A stretch of DNA of 64,000 bases from Rugalucina vietnamica. Its lineage: Eukaryota; Mollusca; Bivalvia; Lucinida; Lucinidae. The stretch's first letter is position 1, and every line of letters begins with the position of its first letter. Shown one piece after another: positions 35,216 through 47,392 of this stretch. Location: contig OZ024878.1 of the NCBI GenBank assembly GCA_964017185.1, positions 16,699,851 through 16,763,850 of the forward strand, given 5' to 3'. The translations under genes were made by a program, and so were the position numbers. Below the pieces are notes generated by a model. The model saw only the letters and a program-made list of their open reading frames with translations. It made no database searches and had not been told where the DNA came from.

Positions 35216-35848
35216 TGTAACAAATTATTACCTGATTTTTTTTGTCAATTTCAATCATTTCTATATATTTAGCAGCGTAGTTGAACATTAAAAGTTTTAT
35301 ACTCTCTGGGGCTTGCAAGTCTGTGAGATTCTATACTAGACGTCATATAATAACACGAAGAACAATTGTTTTCCGTCACCTCTGTTTGACTCTTCATTAA
35401 CTGAGCTACATCACATGCGAAAAAGAAACATTATTATCATATACGCTGTAATAGCGCTAAACGCCAGTTATTGCTTATGATTTTGATTTCTAGTAGTATT
35501 TCTAACTATTTGCAACTATTTTCTGTAATTGTTTTAGACTTTGTTTGGTTTGTAATCCAATAGTCAGGATTTGCCGAGACGTTGTTCAAAGGTGATCGAT
35601 CACTTGAATCATATGATTGCATGCTATCGTTGATTTGTCGCATTGTCTTTGAGAGAATTAATGTATAAACTGTGTTGAGGAGGAAGTGTCATTCGTGATA
35701 CGATCATTCCGTGAGATAAGAGTGAAATCGGTTGAAATTAATCAACATATTTATATAAGCAATTTATACGGTGCATGGTTGTATAAGACAGATATCCCGA
35801 CAAACAGACCAACAGATGAAAGTACAGAGACAGAAAACATACACAAAT

Positions 35849-37247
35849 ACCAGAGGACCATTGGTCCTGATAACGCTCACCTGAAGCCTGATCTTGGAGT
35901 ATTAGGTCATCATGAAATGGCCTTTACCTTGAATACTCACACACCTTTATTGACTTCATAAGTTGTCTGCATCTGCCAAGTTTCAGGTCTCAGGCACCAA
36001 TAGTTTTCAAACTCGGTGATTTCTGAGAAAACCATAATCTTAATTTTGATATTTAAATGACCTTGGGTCAAGGTCAAGAAATGACCTTGGTCTTACTTAA
36101 TTACTTACCTCCATTGACTCCATTAGTTGTCTGCATCTAGCAACTTTCAGGTCTCAGGCTGCAACAGTTTCCAAATTATCCATTGTTTTCGCCTTTTCCC
36201 ATGTAAAAAGCCTGTTTCCAAAATTGACCTTGCCGTAAAATAGATCAAGGTCATCCTAAGGTCATCATTTGTTCAAACTATGATGAGCTGGAGTCCCAAA
36301 TGCTACATACCAAGTTTCGTGAAAATCGGCCTGCTGGTTCTGGAGAAGGTTTTTGAGTGGTTTCTAACATATATGGGCGTGGTGGCCATCTTGGTCATGT
36401 GACCGGGATTTTGCAACCAAACTTTCGTTCTCCCTACCCATGGATGCTCCACATAAAATTTCAGGATTCATCCACTTGACAGCTTCTGAGGAGAAGATGT
36501 TTTTTTTTTTTTTTTCAAAATTTTGCCCTTTATGGGGCCCCAGCAACCAATCAAAATAAAGGATTAGGACAAAACTCACAAGAAGCGTCAAACACTACTT
36601 AATAAACATTTCTGCAAAAACAAAATTCAAATGTCTGCAATTTTAGCGGAAAAATAGCCGATTTCCACTTTTCCCATTATAAGTCTATGGAAACTTTAAG
36701 TTGCCATAGCAACCAGAGTTCTTATCCGCCTGGAATAAAAAAAAACACAAATTATGTAGAGGTCACTGTCAGGAACATGTATATAAAGTACAGGCTTAAC
36801 CCCCTTGACAGTTTCTGAGAAGAAGATTTTTGAATGTTTTTCGAAATTTTGCCCTATATGGGGCCCCTGCAACCAATCAAAATTAGGATTAGGACAAAAG
36901 TCACATGAAACATAGAGGAATACCCATTAAACATTTCTGCAAAAATAAAATTCAAATATCACCAACAAGACAGCAAAAACTGGCAATTTTCACTTTTTTC
37001 CATTATAAGTCTATGGGAAGCATAAGTTGCCATAGCAACCAGAGTTCTTATCCGATCAAAACAAAAAACACAATTATTCTTTCCCCCTACCTGTAGATGG
37101 TGCATGTGTAATATGAGAACAATCGGCCCAGCGGTTTCAGAGAAGAAGATCTTTGAAATTGTGGACGACGGACGGACGGACGACGGACGGGCGACGGAGC
37201 ATGGGTATACTATAAGCTCATCTATGAGCCTTCGCCTCAGGTGAGCT
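35849..37247 (+). mobile_element. Family E element, copy 2 (chimeric)
   Basis: The 5' third (ACCAGAGGACCATTGGTCCT, CTCACCTGAAGCCTGATCTT, TATGGGCGTGGTGGCC) matches copies 3 and 6. The centre has two units with CATTATAAGTCTATGG at 36,675 and 37,001, matching copy 1. The end has GACGGACGG and a hairpin at 37,214-37,247. It therefore combines modules from two subfamilies. Confidence 0.75.
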
Positions 37248-37773
37248 AATAAGAATCATTGAAGGCGAATTGAGGTCCTACCAGAGGAGGTCTTAGCTCT
37301 CTGACAGAAAAATGACATTTCTCCTTAGCACCCTGAAACGTTTTTGCTCCCTAAATTCTACACGATTTTGCTTTCTCCCTATAACCCTGAAAATAAATGG
37401 CCCTTCTCCTGAGATCCCCAAAAGCAATGGTAGGGCCCCTCAATACGTTGAAAATGCAAGCAAATCCATGTTAAAACAGCCAAAATGTGTAACAGCAATG
37501 CTAAAATTACGGACAAGTTTTGATAAAATAGATGCCGCTAATACACGGTCACATTGTTTTAAATTAGACATCAGTTGTATTTTGAACATTATATTACTGT
37601 TATGGTCCTCATCTAATTTGCAAAGGTACCTGTACATGTACATGCCCTTATATGTTTTTATTAGAACAACTTCCAGCTGTTGTTTCACATTATTGTCAGC
37701 TTCCGGGGAGTCTAGGTTTTTAGCAGGGATTTTTCGAAAATCCGTCTACGGCTCATAATTAAACTATAATAAC

Positions 37774-37960
37774 TGAGCCTGTGCGTGAGAAAACCAACAA
37801 TTTGGGTTCCGACCAGGTCCGAAACAAACCGATCTGTAGTCACAGAGGATGATTAGAGGCTGGAAATTTTAGATTTAGAAAGTAGAGGAATTGTATTATC
37901 CTTGTAACGAAAGCAAAGGCGCTGATCAGCTTCGCAGTTACTGCAGTTATTTTGAAGCCA
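37774..37960. repeat. MITE family M2, truncated copy
   Basis: Begins TGAGCCTGTGCGTGAGAAAA and runs to the central palindrome near CAGCTTCGCAGTTACTGCAG. The right arm is absent. Confidence 0.65.
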
Positions 37961-38080
37961 TGCTGCAAGTTTAACACATGTATCAAGCTGACAATAAATC
38001 TTTTTCTGGGCACTTATGAACTACCGACATACGATTCACTTTGTACTAACTGATCAGAGCAAAATTTGGAGCGATTCTTA

Positions 38081-38336
38081 CATTCTGGGCCCAGTTGTTC
38101 AAAACTAACGACGTCGTTAGTTAACGTTTCGTTAAAATTTCAAACATGAATATTACAAATACACTGTTATTTTTTGTTGAAAAAATGTGAGAATCCTTTG
38201 CACTGCAAAGGATTCTCACATTTTTTCAACAAAAAATAACAGTGTATTTGTTACTTTAGCTGATATTTGCTTAATAAATTTATGTCTTAACGATATCGTT
38301 AAGCTAACGATGCTTTGAACAACTGGGTCCAGAATG
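38081..38336. mobile_element. MITE with 23-bp terminal repeats and a 48-bp perfect central hairpin
   Basis: The ends CATTCTGGGCCCAGTTGTTC and GAACAACTGGGTCCAGAATG are inverted repeats (22 of 23 bases including flanking AAA/TTT). The centre is a perfect inverted repeat of 48-base arms, 38,155-38,202 and 38,204-38,251, around a single C at 38,203. Additional short palindromes ACGACGTCGT and ACGATATCGT lie just inside the ends. No coding. Confidence 0.85.
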
Positions 38337-39097
38337 CTATTGTAGTCTGTTTGCATCAATTAATATCAATTCATATCAAAGACTCGCTTTAAGTAAAACG
38401 ACACATATCATACTCACCGATTCATTTTCTTTTTCAAGTATGTGGTCCGCTGGCTTCTTTCTAAGCCAGGACAGGTCCGGCATGCTTGATTTTCTTTCTA
38501 AATTTCGGGTCATATTTTATTCTCCCATAAATTCCACGCGTAAAGCATTGTTCACTTCGAAGTTACAGTATCTCTTAAAGGAAAAGCTTGCAGAAGTGTT
38601 AATTAAGCAAGCTTATTAAAGTTTGTCGGTTAATTGTTTGATCGATACCAGTGCTAAAGAAATGGTTAAATATAGACAAATCAATCGGGGATTTCCGGCA
38701 TAGATCGGATTCAGTATTAATCATGAAATAAAACTTAATTGATATCTGATCTGATCATAAAGACACAAAGACTGTCAAAGAGCAAATATGACAAATTTCT
38801 TGGCTTACAAATTGACATTTTTCATCGTTATGTAATTCAATGATGATGCATATTCCAAAAATAAAATTGGATGGTTATGCAAAAGTTGATAAGGATCTAA
38901 ATGATTTTATCTATGAACCATGCTGTTTTAGTCTCAGAATAATGCCATATACAGCCTACCAAAGGGATATATTCATGTAACTGTTATATTCAATACCTTT
39001 ATTTCGCATATATTTTCAATAAAAATGTACCTGAACCCACAATTGGGAAATGTATCAAGTCTGTACTGCATGAAGTATATGACTACCGAATTACAGG

Positions 39098-39281
39098 TCA
39101 ACCTCATTATAACGCTATCTTTGGGACCCATATAATAAGACCGTGATATAAGTAAACTGTGTTATAATGAGGTTATTTACTATAGACATGTACTTGTAGC
39201 AAAATAATCAGTGCGGAACCATGACATGGCCGTGTTATGTTGAAAACCGCTCTATAATGAAACGCGTTATAACGAGGTTGA
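39098..39281. mobile_element. MITE with TCAACCTCATTATAACG ends
   Basis: The left TCAACCTCATTATAACG and right CGTTATAACGAGGTTGA are a 17-base inverted repeat with one mismatch. An internal GTGTTATAATGAGGTTATTT repeats the end motif. No coding. Confidence 0.75.
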
Positions 39282-39387
39282 AATCCAAATGTGTTAAATT
39301 GGTAACTACATGAAATGGTAAAAACTTACACACACATAATACTTAATTCGATCCAAATGTCATAAACCTAATTTCTCGGCAAACAGT

Positions 39388-39394
<7 letters not shown>

Positions 39395-39419
<25 letters not shown>
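39395..39419. repeat. (CAAT)n microsatellite
   Basis: Six tandem CAAT-type units. Confidence 0.9.
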
Positions 39420-39547
39420 TACTAACACAGTCATGGCTTGTTATGAGAAGATATGGCGTCTAATTTTTATGATATTTGCTTAAAGTCCCAATTTAATTTT
39501 AATCTAAGCAGATCATCGCGCTTGCTCCAATTATAGACATTATTATT

Positions 39548-39789
39548 TGAGCCCGTGCGTGAGAAAACCAACATTTTGGGTTCCGACCAGGTCCGACACA
39601 AACCGGGCTGTACAGTCACAGAAGATGGATAGAGGCTGAAAATATTGGATTTAGAAAGTAGAGGAATTATACTATCTGTGTAGCGAAAACAAAGGCGCTT
39701 ATCAGCTTCGCGGTAAAAGTAACTGCGAAGCTGGTCTGCGCATTTGTTTTCGCATATGCAGATTGTTGGTTCTCTTATGCAGCAGCTCA
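39548..39789. repeat. MITE family M2, full copy
   Basis: The left end TGAGCCCGTGCGTGAGAAAA and a right end of the GGTTCTCTTATGCAGCAGCTCA type are inverted, diverged arms of about 30 bases. Translation of the minus strand gives the CICENK..ADQLRS and VQPGLCRTWSE frame that also appears at 56,865-57,088. Such frames are fortuitous translations of the repeat. Confidence 0.75.
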
Positions 39790-40177
39790 TTTCATAAATT
39801 GTACAGACAGACAATGCATGTCTATCTGATATATCTCAAAATTAACAAAGCACTACGGTTTGCAAGTCTCAAGGCCCCTGTAAAAACTTTGTCTGATTTT
39901 GCATTAAAACAATAGGTACAAAATATCGGCTGATCATACCCCAGTACATATACTCAAATACTTTAGAATCGCAACATTTTACGTAGGCTTTATAGAATTT
40001 ATATTAGTTCCCTTTTCTACAAACCGACGCAATTGTCAGTCGCTTTGTTATATTATTTTATCACATGCAGAGTTACTTTCAGTTTATTTGAAGAAACGAA
40101 GCAGTTATTTTATAAAAATCTTTATCGCTCAATCTAATGGACATTATGCAAACACGTGCGTGTGTTGTTTACCCCCT

Positions 40178-40640
40178 CAAAAAGGTACAAGTAGGCAACG
40201 ATCTGGAAAAGGCACAATCATAAAGAAATTCCCATTCAAAAACCGAGGAGGGAAAAACTAAATTGACAATTAGGAACTTATACTGAGAAAACATATCGTA
40301 AGCCGAGTGAGCAGCTATTTCCCAATAGGCGGCCACACAGTTACCCGAACTTAAATAAAATTATGAAAACGTACATCAGGTTCAAACAGCACAAAACTCC
40401 AAAAGACTCCAAAACAAAAAAACTATTGGAACCACAACAGATGGAACCACAATAGAAGTATCGCCTTGGAATGATCAGTAATATGAAATTACTGGGGGGA
40501 GGGGCTTAAATAGATTTTACAGGCGCCTAACCTCACCCTCATCTTCTGCAGTGGTTCAGAACATTTAGTTAGTTGTTTGGTCCTCGTGGTGAATCTCTAA
40601 CAAGTCGAGGAATTATCAAGAACATACAAATAAATCCTGA
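40178..40640 (+). repeat. Dispersed repeat R3, uninterrupted copy
   Basis: Begins AAAAGGTACAAGTAGGCAAC and ends near GTCGAGGAATTATCAAGAAC. It contains CTTAAATAAAATTATGAAAA where copy 47,393 carries the family E insertion. Confidence 0.8.
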
Positions 40641-40644
40641 AAAA

Positions 40645-40830
40645 CACAGGGGTATACCTATTTTTTCTTATATTTGATACAAAATATAGATTGTGGATAC
40701 TCGTTCTAACATGTACCCACAATCAATGTTTTGAGCGATGATATTGAAAGTATCGAAATTTTTCAAATGAAATTTTCAACTTTTACAGCTAAAAATCTAT
40801 GCGTATTGCATGGGCATGTTTTCGTGATAC
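40645..40830. repeat. MITE family M1, copy
   Basis: ACAGGGGTATACCTATTTTT, ATAGATTGTGGATACTCG and the right end GTATTGCATGGGCATGTTTT match the family. The central palindrome is shortened. Confidence 0.65.
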
Positions 40831-40948
40831 ATGTCTTTCCTGATGGAAATAGTATGTATTCTAAATGTCGCGCTTTTAATGCGCCTAAGCGTAGTTTTGC
40901 ATTCATATAAAAACCATTAAAAGATAGACATGATTACAATTCAAATTG

Positions 40949-40949
<1 letters not shown>

Positions 40950-40995
<46 letters not shown>
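40950..40995. repeat. Poly-A run
   Basis: About 46 consecutive A. Confidence 0.95.
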
Positions 40996-40997
<2 letters not shown>

Positions 40998-41076
40998 GAT
41001 CTTGGTTGATAATCTGTGGTCCGTTCGTCTATAGTTTCACTTAATGCAAGATGTTTTTGATTAGAAAATATTTAGA

Positions 41077-41233
41077 CATTGCGTCTGGTGCGGGTTTGTG
41101 CCCTACACGGGACACATGTGAAATCAATCCTGCTCTGCTGATGGTAATGAGTTATGGTTTTCCCCTTTTTGCCCCATATACTGATTTGTCCGTCTCAACT
41201 GAGATAAAATAATCCTGATACGGACGTAGAACT

Positions 41234-41293
<60 letters not shown>

Positions 41294-41329
41294 TAAAATA
41301 AAAATAAAAAAATAAAAAATAAAAATAAT

Positions 41330-41360
<31 letters not shown>
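41077..41360 (+). mobile_element. Truncated SINE with long AAT/AAAAT tail
   Basis: The body ATACTGATTTGTCCGTCTCA, then AAATAATCCTGATACGGACG, matches the SINE at 9961. The head is degraded. The tail is about 20 AAT units from 41,237, then AAAAT-type repeats and poly-A to 41,360. Confidence 0.7.
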
Positions 41361-41364
41361 CGTT

Positions 41365-42600
41365 GAGAGGCAGTTACATACATGAACAGAGCCCCCTCGA
41401 CCTATGTCTCCCTATTTTTTTCTACGAGTGTATCACGAAATCCTCCAATTAATCAATTAATAATAATCTATAATCTCCAACTTTTATTGATTATCCTCCG
41501 TAGCTTCATCATTAACCCGGTTAAACATAAAGTTCAGGCGTACCTAGTCAACAATGCGTTCATTGAAAGACGTAATAACAGTTTCGCAACGGGAAATTGA
41601 AATTGAAATTTTTTGGTCACAGCGAAAAGCGTCATTCGACATGGTTCTATTTGACTTGCTCCATATTGTTACAGCGACGTTCCAATCAAGGTCGATCAGT
41701 CTGCTAGTTAAACAGGCTACATCAAAAGCCAATTATTTTTGCATGAAATAAACTTCTTTACAGTATGAATTTCTATTTCTATAGTGGGTTTTTCTCTAGA
41801 ATGTCATCGAAGTTTCACAGGTCATAGTGTGTTTCTCAAACATTAAATGTACTATGTAAGCTTTGCTGAGTCGACAGACACAACCAGGTGAGTGGTGAGT
41901 GAAAGGCAATATAACAAACAACAACACATACAGAAAAAAAAAACAAGTTCAAGTACATTAGCAATGTTATATGGTATCGTCCATAAAGAAGAACGAAGAG
42001 ATAAAAATAATTGGATTGTTTCAAAGAGATGATACAAATCTTGCAGTTCATTGTTTCTGTTCGAAAATGAGGGATTCGAATTGCAAGACAAACATAATCT
42101 TCTAAAAGCACTGGAATTATGATAATTACCTCCTGAATGAGTGGGTGATAACGCATTAGGTATGGATGCTCTGACAAGGCCATGCGGCTAAACTGACTTT
42201 ATTCATGCTAAACTGAGTTAAAACTGAAACTTTAGCAGTTCTTAGCAAATGACGAACGATAATGGATTGGTGAGGATCGCGCATTTTTATTTATTTCTGC
42301 ATTTACTTTCACATAGTATTTCACACGTTTTTTTTCCTCATGCATTTCAATTTTAACATAACCAGTGCATTTTGCTTGTAATTTAAGTAGAAAATTGTTC
42401 ACTGAATCATTTAGTCCGCTATTTTTTTTTATCTTTTAAAAACTTGGAAGAACAGCTGTTCGGCAAAGGCATCCATAGTTAAAATTTCATGTTTTTTAAG
42501 ATCACCCGAGTCAGATGAGGATTAATTTAAATTCCATGCAAAACATTTTATAACCTCGGGACCCAATATTGTCGATTTCATTGATGGTGGTACATGTTTC
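41365..42600. other. Unrecognised non-coding stretch
   Basis: No recognised family. Overlapping open frames on both strands look fortuitous. Confidence 0.35.
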
Positions 42601-42621
42601 TACTGTTACTTATTTTTACTA

Positions 42622-42684
42622 TTTACAAAAACGAGAGATACAATTCATAGTTATTTAATGAATTGTATCTCTTATTTTTGTAAA
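42622..42684. repeat. Inverted repeat, 27-bp arms
   Basis: TTTACAAAAACGAGAGATAC...ATTCAT pairs with ATGAATTGTATCTCTTATTT...GTAA across a 9-base loop, with one mismatch. Confidence 0.75.
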
Positions 42685-42944
42685 GTAACAATGAGTTATG
42701 TACCTCAAATGCTCAAAGGTAAATGAAACATCGCACACAATCATAAAAATGTCTGACTTAATGATTTAAACATGGTGCTGTATTTGTGGGACATAATCAA
42801 ACATTTCAGTCCCAGATGTGACGACACGAATTTTAACGAAAAATTAACAAATAAAAACCGCTTTCGATGTACCTAAAATGAATGTGAACTAGCCTAAATG
42901 ATAATGATAGGCAAATCCATACGTCATAGATCTGTTTATCTGGA

Positions 42945-43095
42945 GGAAGCGGCATAGTCCGGCAGAAAACAAATTTGACCTGGAATTGAGTTCTAAAGTT
43001 TTTTTCTTTACTGAATCATGTTCAGTAGACATTGCCTTTGAAGAATCTGAATGATGCCACCTTGGCATCATTGAGCATTTTTGTATTTTCAAGAT
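42945..43095 (-). repeat. Inverted distant copy of the 267-bp tandem unit
   Basis: The reverse complement contains AAAATGCTCAATGATGCCAA, the paired word AAGGTGGCATCA, and GAACTCAATTCCAGGTC, as in 45,930-46,430. Several AAGATGGC words follow up to 43,640. Confidence 0.65.
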
Positions 43096-43859
43096 AGCGT
43101 TTAAGATGGCGGCCAGAATATAAAATATTCTTTAATACGGGTCTCTGATTGTTTTTATCTGGTAAAACTGTGATTATTTCAGTGCCAATTGATGAATATG
43201 TATCAGATTTGTGTAGATTTGTGTAAGTATGTACATTCTATCACAGTTTTTCAAGATAGGATACAAGATGGCTGTCATCTTTCTTATAAAACACTGTATA
43301 GATGAAATAAGTCAAGGTTTTTCATGTTTTTGGTTTTACTTTCAAGTTTTGATTCATACAATTAGCACTTTAACTTTCAGATACATTGCTCAAGCTAGTT
43401 TGTCTATCAAGATGCAGTAATTATCATATTAAAGATGGCATTCAAGAAGGCAGCCATGATTTCTTGCGCAAAACGAATTTGACCTATATATATATAGAAT
43501 TGAGTTTTAACATTTTCCCGCACTGAATACACTTAGCACTTAAAAGTCATTACTCTAGACATTTTGCCTTATTAAGATAAATGATGATAGAGCAAGTTTG
43601 TATTTTAATATTGTGTATTTCAAGATGGTGGAAGGATGGGTGAAAAGGTAGCGAGTGTTGATAAAGATCTCAAACTAGGTACAAAAACAATGAAACGGTT
43701 TGAAAGCAAATAATATACAAGCTTTAATGAGGCAACTTTTAATATGTAGAAACTCAAGCAACAGTGTAAATGATCTTACAGTTGGTAATAATGAAGCAGT
43801 AGCTACCATCGTAATTAACACTAGAGTGATTTGGACAACAGGCAAGGTCATATGACATA

Positions 43860-44550
43860 GGCATAAACACATTAGCACATGAGTTTGCCAAAGCAACCTT
43901 GATATTTGCAGATACATATACAGGTGATATTCAAAGCAAGACGAAGATAGTATCACGAGCAAAAGTATATGTGGGTCAAATAAAAAGAAAACCATTTGTT
44001 CTATATCAGATGACTCGATCTGTCATTTTATATACTGGTCTTCTAATGGTCCGTCAAAGTACAATGTGGACAATTACCAAACTAACCCAAAAGTGAATGA
44101 TGTTTACCTGGTATTTGGTAGATAAAAATTTTGTACAACAATGTCACAAAACATGCAATTATTGTTCCCACAAAGTGTTGTACAGACAGTGATAGAAAAC
44201 CAACAGTAGTTGATTAAACTTATTAGTAAATTAGTGTAGCAGACAATCAGAATTCTAAGTTGATAGTTTAAAAGGGAGAAGATGACATGTACTTTCAGAA
44301 GTTTGCAAGGGTATTGTCATTGAAAGAAGTGATATGAAAAGCACCCATGAAGAAGGGGGCATCCGTATGCAGCAAATGGTGTTGGCAGCACTTGAAAATC
44401 TGAAAAGGATTTCAGCCACTATAGATGACACAGATGCATTTTTACTGTTATGTTTTCAGTACCTGACTCACAGAATAAGCATTGTTGGGGAAAAGTCATC
44501 ACCAATGAAACAGAAGCCTGCCATTATTGATGTAGAGAAACAATAGGGAA
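43860..44550 (+). pseudogene. Decayed multicopy coding relic with a DDTDxFxLL segment
   Basis: One frame (44,334-44,546) reads STHEEGGIRMQQMVLAALEN and later SATIDDTDAFLLLCFQYLTH. An upstream frame (43,899-44,096) reads DTYTGDIQSKTKIVSRAKV. From memory, proteins with a THEEAD...DDTDVFVLL arrangement are abundant, multicopy and transposon-like in invertebrates, some with a PIN-like fold. Here expected acidic residues are changed (EEGG) and the frame is broken, so it is probably a dead copy. Family identity is tentative. Confidence 0.45.
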
Positions 44551-44559
44551 TAAAAAAAG

Positions 44560-45925
44560 ATTTTGATCCTTACCTGATTTAATTTAGTGTTCATGCCCTT
44601 TCGGAATGCGTCACAATCAGCTATTGTTATGCCATTGGTAATGGCATTGTGATCAAGGTATTGCAGGATGGTTATTTACCTCCAATTCTGCAGTTGCTGC
44701 TGAGCAGGACTTGGTTGTACAATTTTCATGCGATTTGAACATTTATCTTTCATACCGTCGTGAATTAATACATCGCAATCTGCTCTCCAACATCCCGCGT
44801 TAATCATGATAATTCACCGTTAAGTAAAATTATTTCTTAAATAACAATCCATTAAATAAACAATCAGTCATGTTGAGATGGAGCATTGGTATGAACCAGT
44901 ACTATTATATTCAGCACCATGGAAAGGTTAACATGGCATGCACAACTCTGATGTGGCGGACTCAAAACATCAACCTCTCAATTCAGAGTATGGGCTACTG
45001 TGTCGTCTTCTTGTGATTCTTGTGTAGCTTAATATATATGGGCCAAAATCGGACAAGAGGGGTCTTATGTCCTAAAAATTCAAAATTAATATATACATAA
45101 ATAACAATGTGAAAGACCAGGTTTAGCTGAGTATTTCCTGAGAGTTTGTTAGATTATGAAATTGGCACAAGTTCACACACAGTTTGATAAAATATGTACA
45201 GCGTACCTTTTCTTAAAATGAGGGTATTGGTTACCATGGCAATATGCGTGATACTTATATCTTTGTTTCATAAGATATTATATGTGTCTTGGATTGTTTT
45301 TCAATACCAAAGCAGTTTGGCATAAATATCAGAGCATGCCAAATATTACAAATTTATTTGGCTTTTAAATCTTAATTGCATACAATGTACTTTACGGCCC
45401 AGACCTCTTTTGTCTGATCCGCGTTCATATATGAGCTACTACTTGGCAAAATTTTCGGAAACATCTAAGCTCTTAGCACTGAATAGATTATTGCCAAAAT
45501 TAGACTGGACTGACATGATACACAGATGGATGACATGTATATTATTATGCAGGTTGCCAAAGAAATGAAGTATTGCACAGTTAACACAAGCGTAAAACTA
45601 CATGAAATACAGTTTTGATGTTTTGACTACCGTCTTGGATGCCATCCTGCATATTGTAATTAGATAATTGGTGAAAAAGACATGCCTCCATTTCTTATAA
45701 TACAGTGTCTTACACAAAATGTTTACATTAGCACAGCATCTCAAATGTGAATAGGTAAAATTGTGTTTTTGTGCTTCTTATCATGGCGGCCATCTTGGAT
45801 GCCATCTTTGTTTCTTAAAGCTACAAAAAATGCTATGACTTGTTATGACTGTTATTACTTCTTTATCCATGCCTTACTCAAAAGCAAACCAATAAATCAA
45901 ACCATAGATTTGTCCCATATACGTA
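44560..45925. other. Unrecognised non-coding stretch
   Basis: Contains scattered GGCGGCCATCTTGG-type words (for example near 45,785) but no gene that I can support. Confidence 0.35.
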
Positions 45926-45929
45926 AAAA

Positions 45930-46430
45930 TATTGATTTTTGCTATTTCTGGCTTCCATTTTGGATACTATTTTGAATATATCAAAATGCTCAATGATGCC
46001 AAGGTGGCATCACTTGGATTCTTCAAGGGCTAGGTCTGCTTAACAAGATTCAGTAAAAAAAAACTTTAGAACTCAATTCCAGGTCCTCTCTGAATTCAGC
46101 TCTTTTCTACCGGACTAGCAGTATTGTTTGTTTGAATACATGTTATACAAGAAAAAACACTTTATAACTTAATTCCGGGTCCTCTCAGACGCAAAATACT
46201 GATTTTTGCTATTTCTGGCTTCCATCTTGGACTCCATCTTGAATATATCAAAATGCTCGATGATGCCAAAGTGGCATCACTTGGATTCTTCAAGGGCAAG
46301 GTCTGCTGAACAAGATTCAGTAAAAAAAAAAACTTTAGAACTCAATTCCAGGTCCTCTCTGAATTCAGCTCTTTTCTACCGGACTAGCAGTATTGTTTGT
46401 TTGAATACATGTTATACGTCTCAGCCATAT
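45930..46430 (+). repeat. Tandem duplication of a 267-bp unit
   Basis: TGATTTTTGCTATTTCTGGC begins at 45,933 and about 46,200. Both units continue through TCAAAATGCTC, ATGATGCCAAGGTGGCATCA, AGAACTCAATTCCAGGTCC and ACCGGACTAGCAGTATTG with few differences. GATGCCAAGGTGGCATC is itself a near-perfect palindrome. Confidence 0.85.
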
Positions 46431-46434
46431 ATCA

Positions 46435-47390
46435 TACGGCATATGGTCATGTAACTAAGAACGTTGATTCCCGTCATGGGACCTCTAAACAACCGACTGA
46501 GATATCAATGGCATGCGAAAAACGTAAGAAGAGGCATAAGTAGCCGAAACCGCGGTATGGCCCAATCCTTTTCTCATTTATATGCTTATTGCCCTTAAAG
46601 GATCTTAGTTTTATTTTTTATTTAATATATAACTAGCCAAGTAAACAACAAATGCTTATATATGTATGGATGGTTACATTTTATGACAATAATTTAGGGT
46701 ACCAAACAGCTATTTATTAGAAAATATCATACCTGAACACTATGTAAACATGGCGCACTAATAGTTGATCTATCAAAAATGATGGAAATTCAGCAGAAGC
46801 CACACAAGAATCAAACAATAGGAAAAATGAACGTATTATTTACTTTACACATCAGCCAAAATGTTAATTATATAACCTGTCATTCCGTAAATACCAATGC
46901 CAATGATAAGGGTTACATTCAGTGAATTAAGAGTAAACGATGCTGTAAATTTGGTAGCTCTACCATGTTGTACCAAGAGGAGCAATAAGCTAGGATTAAA
47001 CTGGAAACTATACCGTTACACGTGAATGTAATACTACTACTTACTACTTATAAAATAATAAATAAGCATCTCGTAACCACAAGTTTTAAAATCAGACAAG
47101 ACATGTACTGGAGTACCATTACGCCAATACACCCATCTATATTTGATATTTCGTAAACTGACGTTTAAAAGTCCTTATGTCCTGTTGCATAAACTTAAGC
47201 TGTCATTTAAGATTAAGCTGTCATTAAGTTCAAGAACTGGTTTAGTGAATTAATTTTCTGCTGCATAAAACACTTCTAAAGTACCTTTGGAGCTTCATTA
47301 GCTAATGGCAGCTTTAAGTAGATGCAAATGTCGATTTTCATAGACAATAATACAACAGGATCAAAGCTGCCATTAAGTTAACTAGGACTT
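46435..47390. other. Unrecognised non-coding stretch
   Basis: No gene or known repeat recognised. Confidence 0.35.
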
Positions 47391-47392
47391 AA

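Noticed and set aside
37312..37758. 148-codon plus-strand frame
   Set aside because: No recognisable family. Composition follows the surrounding CTCCCTRAA-type sequence that also occurs near 12,600-12,720.
39467..39814. 115-codon frame with CICENKCADQLRS and VQPGLCRTWSE as a gene
   Set aside because: The same translation appears in other M2 MITE copies (56,850-57,167). It follows the inverted-repeat element, not a conserved exon.
41195..41383. Tyr/Phe-rich 62-codon frame
   Set aside because: Translation of the AAT/AAAAT microsatellite tail.
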